Assembly: GCA_038380795.1 (NCBI GenBank)
Contig: CM076262.1
Coordinates: forward strand, 1,208,121-1,272,120
DNA: 64,000 nucleotides
Direction: 5' to 3'
Source: Pyrocephalus nanus
Taxonomy: Eukaryota > Chordata > Aves > Passeriformes > Tyrannidae
Under the pieces are notes generated by a model, which made no database searches, was not told the DNA's origin, and saw only the letters and a program-made list of their open reading frames with translations. The translations under genes were made by a program, and so were the position numbers. Positions within the stretch are counted from its first letter, which is position 1; each line of letters starts with the position of its first letter. Shown here piece after piece: positions 54,035 through 64,000 of the stretch.

Positions 54035-54189
54035 CAGCCTCGGCGGCGGCAGCTGCGGCTGTCTCAGTGAGGGCACGGCAACCTCCGCGGCGGCAGCAGC
54101 AGCGTCCTCAGTGGTGTGCGGGCAGCCCCGGCGGCAGCAGCAGCAGCCTCCTCAGTGAGGGGAAGGCAGCATCCTTAGCGACGGGAAGG
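54035..54189. repeat. 44-bp tandem repeat in the GPR85 CpG island
   Basis: Three consecutive units of exactly 44 bp start at 54035, 54079 and 54123. Each begins CAGCC or CAACC, continues through a GGCGGCAGC core, then TCAGTG, and ends in GG. A shortened 23-bp unit follows at 54167-54189 and a further partial copy from 54190. A degenerate partial copy (GCAGCGGCGGCGGC, then TCGATGAGGACA) precedes the array near 54002-54034. The 44-bp period is not a multiple of three, so it is not a protein repeat. It looks like a small GC-rich minisatellite made within the island. Confidence 0.85.
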
Positions 54190-54960
54190 CAGCCTCCTTG
54201 GCAGCACGTTCCCATCGCGATGCATAGCCGAGTTGGATTTATTGGCGAGCCTGGGCAAGCCAGTGAGGAAAGGGAGGGGAAGGAATTAGGTCCTGTGCTC
54301 CTTGTGTATGCCTCTGGACTCTCCCTCCCGCTCCATTCGTTTACAGTAGGGGTCTGGAAGCGCCCGCCGCGTTGCGCGTTGCAGCCTGTCAGGAGAGGGA
54401 CCGGGCGGTTTCTTCAGCTGCTGCTTCTTGATCTTCCCGCTTGTGGCTCCTTTTCCTTTCTCCCGATTCCCACCCGGTGAATTCCTTCTTCCTGACCCCC
54501 GAGCCAGGCAGGACTCCTTAATAAGTGCCGTTGTTCGTGGCGGGCGCATTCGCCGCGGGGCCGTGACGACCCCGCACCTTCGCCCCTCGCAGCCCGTGGA
54601 GCGCCTTCCCGACGCGCAGTCCGAAGCCGGCGCAGAGCCGTCAGCGCTCTCGCTTCATGGCGGCGGGGATGGATCCGATGTCAGCCCGTTCCGTCCGCGG
54701 CAGGGCCGGCGTTCCCCCGGGGCGTGCAGGGCGGCAGCGGCGGCCGCCGCGGAGGAGCGCCCGCCCGAGCCGGCGGCCGGCGGGGATCGATCCCGAGCCG
54801 TCCCGATGATGTCATGCGGGCCAGGGGGCCGAGGCGGCGGCGCCGGGAGGCGGCGGGCTGTGGCCTGGGCCGCCGCAGGGGCCTCCCGCCGGCCCCCGCA
54901 CCCCCTGGTGCCACCGCGGTAAAACCAGGAGGGAGCGGGAAGGATTTGGGTAAGGCTTGA

Positions 54961-57900
54961 AAGAGCACGTCCCACCGCCCTCCCGCCTCTTCGGTTTGAG
55001 TGGAAGTTTATCGGGGAGAAGTGGGAACATGAAAGCCATGCCCCAAGAGTAATTCGCTTTGACTGCAAGGCAGCTGAGAACAGCTTGTTTTGGGTCGAGA
55101 GATTTGGATCCTGAGGAACTTCTTCACTGGGAGCTTCCATTCAAGGCAGAATAAATCCTTCTGGGGGACAGATTTATGGGGTTGATTCATAATGTGTGTC
55201 ACATCTATGAGACCGTTAGTAGACTGCAGGCATTTTTTAAGGCTGTTGTCAAGTTTGGGTTCTTTTTTTGGCACTTACTAAAAGGCATTGGAATAAGTGG
55301 CCAAACCACAAAATCAACTTCAGTAACAGTCTGACCAAGCCCAAAGGTCTGCAGCCACTGGAACAAATACAGTTATTTGAAACCAACATAGCACCATTTC
55401 AAACATGTGACTTGTTTCAGCTAAAATTTATTCTTAGGCAGAAAACTCAGGCAAAGCTCAGGTACCACACAATTTTTTTTTTCCTGTGAATGTAATTATG
55501 ACAACTTCATGTTGGTGATCATCTTTGGGGTGGTAGGTGTTGAGTGGTTATTAAAGCTACTACTTGAAGACACACTTTTCATGTCTCAGTCCCCTAAGCT
55601 AAGCAGACCTCTCCAGCTATCCTTTTTCTGTTGTTAAATATCTGTACCTATAGTGACATAGAACATGACTTTTAAAGTAATTTTTTAAAATGTGAAGGGC
55701 AAGTAAGTAGCTAAGGCAGCAAAAGCAGGCACTTTAATAGTGTGTCTAATATAGCTAAGAATTCTCCAAAAGCCATGCATGGAAACAAAACCTTTGCAAT
55801 GCAAGATTAGGAAGATGACTATAATATAGTCATGGTCAGGGCCTATTCTTTCACTCTGATACATATTTGTTTGTTTAGAGTAAACAATACAACACAATCC
55901 TCATTGTAATAAAATAGATTCAGTGCAGTAGGTTTTAACCTTTTCTGTGTGTGCTTTCTTGGACTTGTTACAGAATTATATTGCGTTATAACACTTTAAA
56001 ACTTGCTTTCCTTTTAGACCTGTCACAGACTGCTTAGAAGTAATCTATGGACTTCAGAATTCATTCAGAATTCAACCACCGGTTCAACATTAATCAATTT
56101 GTCATCATAGGTATAATCTGAGAACCAGTGCTCTAATTTTGTGCAACAAAATGTAGACATACAGACTGAAGTGACGGATAACAGCTGGTTTTCCATCGTA
56201 GTCCATGTCGAGGAAGACATACATTAGAGAGCAGATCATCTGAGAAACAAGTCTAAAAGCCATTCTATGGCTTGAACTCTATTCTTTTTGTTGTAAGGGT
56301 AAAGACAGGCAAGAGAAATCTTTGCCACAAAGTAAGAGATTTCTGGCTGAGTTACATAATGCTGTGTTAAGCTGTTGCACCAGGAGCAGGTCACATCATC
56401 CCTGGAGGGAAAAAACTCCAGAAGTCATGGGGTTGGGAATCTGGGAGGTGAAGGCAGATAAAGATGGCTCCATGAAGCAAGAACTCGGAAATCAATGTGC
56501 AATTGGAAGGCATGGAGAAGAGATTTGTAATGACATGTGAAGAGGTCTGTGCTGACTAGTTCTTCAAAACAGCTAGAGTTATGAAAGGTTCAGAAAAAAA
56601 AAAAAAGCGAGGCAGCCCTTGTTTGCAAAGTGAGTGGATTAGGGGTAGCAAAGAAGAATTTTTTGGGGCTTTGGAAGGATCCTGGATCCTGAATAAATTG
56701 CCCACCACACAATATAAGGGGAGGCAACACTAAGGGCAATAAGAAGGAGGTTTAAAAACACAGAGGACTTGTGTCCCATATAGGCATCTCAAAAGAAAGA
56801 AGTGATTACTCTCAGGAAAGTAAATATCTTTCCCTGCCTTTTTTGTTTGTTAGTTTGGGAGTTTTTGTTTGTTTGCTTGTTTGTTTTACTTACATTTTGT
56901 TTCCCAAGAAGGAAACGTAAAGGGAGAGAGCAAGAGAAGTGAAAGCAAAGCATAACTAGGAGTGTTCATGTGCCCATTAGAGCTATCAGCACTCTGATTA
57001 GAGCTTCCATTAGAAAATGAGAGACCCAAGATTATTTCCATGATTTTCTGACTTAGATCAAAGATGTGAACCATCATCAGGTTTGGACAACTCTGCTGCA
57101 AAGTTCTTGAGAGTTATGGTACAGAGCTCTTTCATTTAGTCCTGTTGGAGTTATTTTATAATCACAGTCAAGAAAGTAACTAGTGAAATGCTCAGCTTTG
57201 TTGCTGATGACTGAGGATCCTGTACTCCAGTTGTTTATTTTTCCCCAATTTAAATACTGTCCAAGAATGACCCAGGAGCTGTGTTTAGTGAATTGGATGC
57301 ACTAGATCCATTCACAGATCAAGATCATCATATTGGAGACCCTTACTTTGATATTCTCAGTCTTTGGCATCATCTGCAGATCTGGGCAACTCACTCCCAT
57401 GAGGCGGTAGTGATGCTTAGGTGCATGTGGCTGAGGTGCCAGGAATTTGGACGCTGGGGTGGGGGGCAGTAGAATACAGAGGAATTTTGTTGATGTGTAA
57501 GTAGCATTTGGGGTACTTGCCACCTGATTCCTTTTGAGGATGTGTCCTGAAATCCTATACCACGGTTGTGAGCCAGGTGAGAATGCAGGGTGATTTTCAT
57601 TGTTTTGAACTTTTTCCTCAGAATGGGAGAGGTTTCTGAGAAGTCTGACACAAAGAAATTTCACTAATAGAGTCTGAGGTAGAGATAGGGCTAGAAGACA
57701 GGCTAGTGATGACAACTAACTGTCAGTTGAAAAGATGGGATGAGATATTGGCCTCACCAAGGTCGGTAACATCTCTCAACTATTTCAGTGGAATGAGGAT
57801 TTCAGCATGGGGCCAGAAGTTGTGAATACCTAAATGTAAAGTACTCATATCCCTTCTGTCTTGACCATTTCAGTAATTAATGTGTTTACACACTGTCTTG

Positions 57901-59261
57901 AAGTTTGTATATATGCAATGTCAACCCAGTCTGCATAATGCAAACTCTGAAGCATTGTAGGATTTTCCAACATTTCTGCAAAACAGGAGAGATAATCTGC
58001 AAGGTGTGCCCACTCCTGTGCAGAGGGCAGCACAAGATTTATTGTTTAAGAGACTACAATTGATGCTATCGAAGTATATCTTTTTCAAAGGGCCCAAGGA
58101 ATTCTTCCAAGGGAAATTTCTTGCCTGTGCAGTAGATTTGTGCAGCTTTGGAGTAGTATTTAAGTAGGACTTGTATAACATGGAGACCTGTGTGGGACCT
58201 CTGCACAATAGAGAATTTCACCTGCAATATATTTGTTTCCTGTCCTTGGTAAAGTGTTTTCAGAGGAAAGACATTTGTTGGCAGTTTCTGCCTCCTGGGT
58301 TGGCTCTCAGCACAGACATAAATTTCACCCCACACTGAAAATCTCTCTAGTTGTCTCCACTCAGTGATGCATGTTTTCACCTATAAAAAAATTATGTTCA
58401 TGTGACTATAACAATTCTTATAGATAATAATTGTATTTTTTTAATGTTAGTATTCAGCCAGATCCTCAGATGTTTTATAAATATTTCTCAAAAACATAAT
58501 TCAGTATTTAAAAATATATTTCACAATTGCCTTTTGATAATTTTTGTTCTTAAAAGTAGATCTATTACATGTTTACACAGGGGTAAATTAAGGTTTAATT
58601 AAAAATACGCATATGCTTATCTGCTGAGCATATGAAAAAGGCTTTGTCCTTCAGAGGAAAACTTCTGCTCTATGTTGCTCTAATGGGAGTGAGGCACCAA
58701 TATGCTTCTGAAAATCCCTTTAGATATTTTCCTGTATCCTCAGGCTTCTAAACACCTTTTCCCAGTTTGTTCATTAGGACTACATTTGAAAGACTGGACA
58801 CGTTTTGCATCTATGTTTTGTAGATACAGTGTTAAACTGTTGTGCAATTTAGGTAGTGTGGACATGTAATTACTTGACTTCACTTGCATATCAGGTAGTT
58901 AGAAATGCAAATGAACTTAACTGTAGCCATGAGTAATTATCAATGTTAAATTGCACTGCTAATTACCTGTGCCTGCAAAAAGATAAGATACATTTTTAAA
59001 TTGCTGGACTTCACAAATTGTGGGTTTACATACATAATTTAGAGGGAAAAAGAAAAAAGAGAGTGTTAGAGAGTCAGAGGTCCCTGTGTGGTCTCTGTTG
59101 TTTGTGCACCATATATATGTTGTCTTGTACTGAAAAATTACCAAAGTGCTTGCTTTCATGCCAAGGAGCAGTGATAACAAGAAACTTAAAAGAGATAGAG
59201 CCAGCCACATCTATAGAGAGACAAATCAGTGACTACTCTCCACAGAAGGAAAAAACCAAGT
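54961..59261. other. Gene-free sequence upstream of GPR85
   Basis: AT-rich DNA between the CpG island and the upstream LTR. It contains a (TTTG)n-like tract at about 56844-56886 and a short A-run at 56594. The 137-codon minus frame at 57715-57302 has no recognisable domain. I looked for a SMIM30-like microprotein, which lies upstream of GPR85 in mammals, and did not find one. Confidence 0.55.
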
Positions 59262-59680
59262 AGGATGGCTGATTTGGAGAGGGGGCACCTTCAGGTCTTG
59301 GGGGTTAAGCCATTCTATGGAGGTGTAATGCTCTCCCAACTGCCCCTCTAGCACGTGGCTCTATGAGCCCGTAAGGACACACAGGACCACAGCTGAGGGA
59401 CAGACGAAAGAGAGAGTTTATTTGGGGATGGGGGTTTATATGGGTTTCAGGGGGATTGGAAAGGGACCAATTACAGGGTCAAGGTGATACAGAAAAACCC
59501 AATCAGGTAAAGAGTTAACAGCCAATAGAAAGAGGTGAACAAAGGCCAATGGGAAGACCTCAGGGTATCTTCCCAGGACATTCCTGCATAAGGGTCCTTC
59601 ACAGGGGGGTGTCGGGAAGGGGACAGAGTGACTTTGCAAAGTACAGAAAAGCCATCTTAAGATCTGTTTAAACAACATTA
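59262..59680 (-). mobile_element. Endogenous-retrovirus LTR, minus orientation, probably solo
   Basis: Read on the minus strand this has LTR order: a U3-like part with four ATTGG (inverted CCAAT) boxes at 59550-59546, 59526-59522, 59503-59499 and 59471-59467; a TATAAA at 59440-59435; an AATAAA at 59422-59417; and a CT-rich then mixed R/U5-like tail. TATA and poly(A) signal are only 18 bp apart, so the AATAAA would lie at or before the start site and R would be short, as in alpharetroviral LTRs. One possible core with TGT...ACA ends spans 59677 to 59324 (354 bp), preceded on the minus strand by a purine-rich tract (GGAAAAGGAGAAAA). No target-site duplication or internal viral gene was found, so the ends are uncertain. 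Confidence 0.62.
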
Positions 59681-62600
59681 AAAACTTCTGTTTCTATAAC
59701 CCTTGAGCTGTTTTCTCCTTTTCCTTCACCAGTCCATCTCTGGCAGGATTTCTTCCACCCCATATAGGGCAAATCCATTCCTACAACCAAGGAACTTAAT
59801 ACTATCTGAAGTAGTTCAAAGTAGATACGTTTGTTGAGATAGTATTTTTGAATGGTTGGGAATAGTTGAGAATATTTCTCTAATATTGTAATCTTGGATC
59901 TCAATATAAATCGTATTTATAAATAATATAATATTCAAAATATAATCTTTAAGTTGTTTAGCTCAAGTTTTGGGTTGTTTCACTGATGGGTTTTTTTGTT
60001 TGTTTGTTTTGTTTTTTGAAGGGCAAAGTGTACGCACTCTCTTGTATGCCTGTATAACAAATCTTTTAATGTGAATTATTCTGAACTTGCAGTGTTGTTA
60101 GTGGGAAGTATTGAAATTCTTATTCTAGTTTTTAGTTAATATGGGCAGCACTGTAGAAACACCTCAGTCACAGTGTATTCAAGAGATCTTGAACTACTGA
60201 CATCAGAAGGATGCTTGCTGTTATTGCCTGCATGCCTGGGGAGAAGGAACCTTTTGCCAGAACATCAAGAGAATGTGAACCAAGCTTACTGAAGTTCGTG
60301 CTATATCCAGTTAGTCCACTCCTTTTTCTATGCCAGACAACCTGTTGGTGCTTTGGTAATTGAATGTGGAGCAGGAAACAAAATACTTTCTTCTTTCTCC
60401 ATTACAAAAAATAAAATACGATTCCTTACAAATCTTGTAGATGGGACTTGTTTACGCATATGCATAGAATATATATATACAGGGAATAATCTTACAGAGG
60501 TAGTGATTCATTTATTTAATATATTTTTATCTGCAGTTTAATTAATCAAATTAATTGTACATTTTTTAGTATAAACTACATTATGATATGTCTTTCAGAT
60601 ACTTTAAATACATTTCATTTGCTGATTTGTTTTTCTTTGCACAACATACAGTAATGTGAATAAATCACTGTGTTACAATTCAGCAACCAAAATAGCTGAA
60701 AGGAGTGATGCTGAACACAGTTAGGACTTGATGACTAAATTACCATGGCTGAAGGGCATGATTTTTGCATGAGGCTTATCTAATCAATAATATGAAAGCA
60801 ATCTGGTGAAAACCAGGTAGAAAGTCTTTCAGAGTTTCAAAGTTGAATTGGAAGTGCTGACTCAGGGCCATGCTAATGACTTTCTGGTTCTGATGCATAA
60901 CTAAGCAGTCTTGGCCTCTTTGGTTGACTGTTGTTCTCATGTCTTACTTTCTGACAGGGTATCAATCACGTTTGGATAGAAGGGGAGCTCTCCTACACAA
61001 GATTTCCAGCCAGTGCAAATCAGCACCTCAGGACCACTAAGATAGAAAGCTCTGTTAAGTTACTGCAGTGTGGGATCTGTTACTGTGATTTTAGAAGCTT
61101 TAGAGAGCTTGTAGATTTTCTTTTCTAAATGAAGTGTTTGCGTTGTGTTGTTTGTGCACCTCACCCCTTCTCAGATACTATGTTTTATAGTCCTTTTGTC
61201 TATGCTACTTTAACACTTGATTTTTCAGTAAAATGCTTTCTCACAGACTATGCAATGCTCTTGGTTTACCCTACTAAATGGAAATTCAAGTCTTGAAATC
61301 AGCTAACCCTGCTGAAGCACAAGCAGCTCTGCAGTGTCATGGTCATTAACAGTGCCAATCACAGCATTCAGGAACACTTTTTTCCTATCACTGTTACAGG
61401 CGCCAGTGGAACACCATGGAACAAAATGAATGGAGTTACTGACATTACAGTACAGAATACTTGCCTTGAGAGAGAAACCTGAAAAGGCTTGAGAGGCAGG
61501 GGAAGGATGACTTCTTCCAGCTGAGCTGCATCTGGTGTTTTTATGCATCCAGTATTAAGCATAGGCAGCCTCATGTGTGAGATGCACATAAGTTTACCAG
61601 TCATGTCAACCTACTCTATCCCAAGCTCTTTCATAGTTTTCATAGTCTTCCATAGCATGTATGGATGTGTGCAAAATGCTTCTCTGTCAGGCTGAGGGGA
61701 CTGCTGGGCTAGCAGGTGTTGCTCTTTTAGTGCTGTTGGCTCACTAGAGGTCATTGGGATGTGGTTGGGACCTAATGAAAGGAGTGATAATGGTTCATTA
61801 TTTTTTGTATACTTTCTGTCATGATGCTATATAACGCCTAAGTGAATTTATGCACATTTCCTTCCCTTCACTGCCTTTGAAACCTAGAGGCTGACTTTAG
61901 TGAAGTCTAATAAATGAGAGGAGAGGTCTCAGAGGCAGGTGAGGTTCTGATATATTTTGTGAATGTAGGTGTTGGCTGCTTGCCCCAAAGTTTGTCTTTT
62001 TCCCTTGACTGGCCACCACTTTCAGGATGGCCACCACTCCCAAAGGACCTTGGTCTGTAACTGAGGCTTCAGCATACAGTGATTCATCTGCTGGTCAAAA
62101 CTGGTCATGGCCTGGAGATCGGGCTTGGCTGAGCTCAGCTGTGGAGATGAACAGGACACTGGATATGGCACCGTGGTTTCTATATCCACAGCAGAATGGC
62201 AAGTAGCAAAGACCATGCTGGCAGGCTACACACTATTGACCAGTTCATATCAAACCCATCAACAGCCACACTGCTGAACTCCTCCTTGCTTCTGCTGCAG
62301 TTACTACTCCATTTCTTCCTGTGCTCATAGAAATATTTGCATGACTATTATTAGTACATAGGGATATATATCAAATCAGTCACTTTTGTAGAGCTGACCT
62401 ACATAAACACTTCCATTTTCTGCAATATTTAGTGTTTAGGTTAGAGGTGAAACATGGAATAGACAGTATGTTGTAGGATTAGAGAGTCTGGCAATAGAAT
62501 TTTCAATTTCTAGCAATATTCTGAGGGGGGATTTAAAAATAATAGGATAAAATAGTATAACTGTCACTGACAGCTTTGGAAGAACTTTTAGGCTGTGCTT

Positions 62601-64000
62601 AGGGACAAAAATTAATAGTGTCAGTGTAAGAAATACTTATTTTTTGCTGATATGACCAGTTCACATCTAGGCATTAGTCTTCCTATGGATTTATTGTTCA
62701 AATTTTATTTTATTTTAATACATACAGTGTATCTATTTTATATATCTATGAATTTATATGTATATATATGTTTTATATACTATAGTGCGATGACTCTGAA
62801 TTGATTTAAAGCTCTGTAAAGAAAATATAAATTGTTTTGAAAGGTATACTGCTGAATGCTTTGGAACGCATAAGATTGAGACAATGGAGAGTCAAATCTG
62901 CAATGTCTGAGACAAAGAGTGAACACTGGTTTTGCAAGCAGCCACCATGAATGTTTGCTCTGCTAGAGAGCTTCAGGTCTTATGATCTAGAAAATGAAAA
63001 TAGTCTTGGATATTTGTGTGTCAGCTTAGCTGTTCTCTGTTCACTGCAACTAATTTGATACCTAGAACCTCATGCCATAGTTTCATTTTGTCAGTTTGTT
63101 GGATATTAAACATGAAATGTTCTCATTTATATGTGGAACAAGGAGAAATGATTTTAAGTTTTATATTTGCGAGGATGCAGAGAACAGTTTCTCAGTAAAC
63201 TGTTTTAAGAAACAACAGTTTGAATTCTGCAGATACTATCAGAACAGTACTGTGAGGGCACAGTAGGAGGAACTGCATGAATGCAGCTCTGATGCAAATG
63301 TAAAACTATAAATATAAATTTATTACTGCATTGCCTGTTTCATGGAGGTATAAAAGAATGGATGTTTTATTTGAAATGTCCCCTACAAAACTAGTCAAGC
63401 CTAATGTTAAAAAATGGCAGTACCTTTTGCTTGATTGAACTAGTATTTGCATATAGTCAGGCAATGTTTGAGTGTGGTATTTAAAGAAAAGGGTGAAAAA
63501 TTGAGCAGAAACAAGATGTTGAACTGTACTAGATAACAAAGTCTGCTGGCAGGAGAAACATATGGGGTCTGGGCCCAGATACCTAGACTGTTGAGTGCTG
63601 ATTTTGCTTTGTTTTCTGATCAACTACATAATGTCTGGCCATGGAGGAGGGACCAGGATCTAAATCTTGCCATAAGAGTCATGTTTCCTAAGTAGCAGAC
63701 ATAGGAGTCCTTCTCTCTTGCCCACATCCCACCCTCCCTGTGTCATTGCTCTTTCATTTTTATATATAGAGGGTCCAAGAAAAACAGGAGACCATGCTTT
63801 CCAGGATTGTATTGCCTAGTACTCCAGGCAACTTTTTTTGGAGGTGGAAGACGGGGCTTCAGTTCCAGATCTTCTTTTTTTGTGTGATGTAACTCCTAGG
63901 TGGATATGGAAAAGCTGGACTTCCTACAGCACTTGTACATTCACTGTGCTCAGCATTGCTGCTGATGTACCTTACCTGAACACACCACTCAGATCAGACT
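59681..64000. other. Gene-free, AT-rich sequence to the window end
   Basis: No gene or mobile element recognised. A (TTTG)n-like tract lies at about 59995-60016. Open frames up to 105 codons (63623-63306, -) show no domain pattern. Confidence 0.55.

Larger units (their letters stand above)
53220..54960. promoter_or_regulatory. GPR85: CpG island, probable GPR85 promoter, possibly bidirectional
   Basis: Over about 1.7 kb the sequence switches abruptly from AT-rich, CpG-poor DNA to GC-rich DNA dense in CpG, NotI-like GCGGCCGC and GGCGG motifs. It lies directly upstream of GPR85 and is the only CpG island in the window. No canonical TATA box is evident on the minus strand, as expected for a CpG-island promoter. 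Possible sites include ATGGCGGC at 54657-54664 (YY1-like) and TGATGTCA at 54807-54814 (CRE-like). Its right half carries plus-strand donor-like sequences at 54919 and 54950, so divergent transcription is possible. Long open frames on both strands here result from the low stop-codon frequency of GC-rich DNA. Confidence 0.85.

Noticed and set aside
54067..55140. Long open frames in the CpG island (137, 164 and 161 codons on both strands)
   Set aside because: Stop codons are rare in GC-rich DNA. The frames overlap in several phases, consist mostly of Arg, Gly, Pro and Ala, and have no domain.
54961..64000. SMIM30 microprotein expected upstream of GPR85 by mammalian synteny
   Set aside because: Reading the plus strand I saw no sequence encoding its conserved transmembrane and C-terminal region. 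It may lie beyond the window.
1..64000. CRISPR arrays, operons, phage or other prokaryotic systems
   Set aside because: The only regular repeats are microsatellites and the 44-bp promoter repeat. Gene density and repeat content are those of a bird genome.

Overview
The window is vertebrate nuclear DNA, almost certainly from a bird. It is AT-rich and low in CpG apart from one strong CpG island. It carries several copies of the avian CR1 LINE on both strands, including the typical 3' end and recognisable reverse-transcriptase fragments, and two LTR-like repeats. There is no operon-like packing, no CRISPR array and no bacterial or phage gene. The species cannot be fixed from the sequence. The LTR-like repeats look more like those of neoavian genomes than of chicken, but that is an impression only.

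One protein-coding gene is well supported: GPR85 (SREB2), a brain-enriched orphan class A receptor, complete in a single 370-codon exon on the minus strand at 50798-51910. The gene reads leftwards from a CpG-island promoter at about 53.2-54.96 kb. I infer a 5'-UTR exon ending at a strong splice donor (53183|53182), an intron of about 1.2 kb, and an acceptor that starts the coding exon at 51955. Joining these two sites creates an in-frame 29-codon upstream ORF that stops 27 nt before the GPR85 start. The island also holds a tandem repeat of exactly 44 bp (3 full copies plus remnants), a 29-nt poly(T) tract and signs of possible plus-strand transcription.

Layout: 1-7.27 kb, no recognised genes; 7.28-7.91 kb, LTR-like repeat (+); 7.9-15.2 kb, gene-free with an 86-bp CCAT microsatellite; 15.24-16.55 kb, CR1 (-); 16.6-21.7 kb, gene-free; 21.74-22.93 kb, CR1 (-); 23-32 kb, gene-free; 32.28-32.35 kb, CR1 tail; 32.6-32.8 kb, possible old tRNA-derived SINE; 34.48-35.2 kb, CR1 (+); 35.2-50 kb, gene-free with a CR1 tail at 40.56 kb, pyrimidine-rich stretches and an AT microsatellite; 50-53.7 kb, GPR85; 53.2-54.96 kb, CpG island; 55-64 kb, upstream intergenic DNA with an LTR in GPR85 orientation at about 59.3-59.68 kb.

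In mammals GPR85 lies between BMT2 and SMIM30/PPP1R3A/FOXP2. I could find no exon of those neighbours here, so the rest of the window looks like intergenic DNA flanking a single brain gene. I found no novel multigene system. The most interesting signals are regulatory: the spliced upstream ORF, the promoter tandem repeat and the LTR with a CCAAT-box array.
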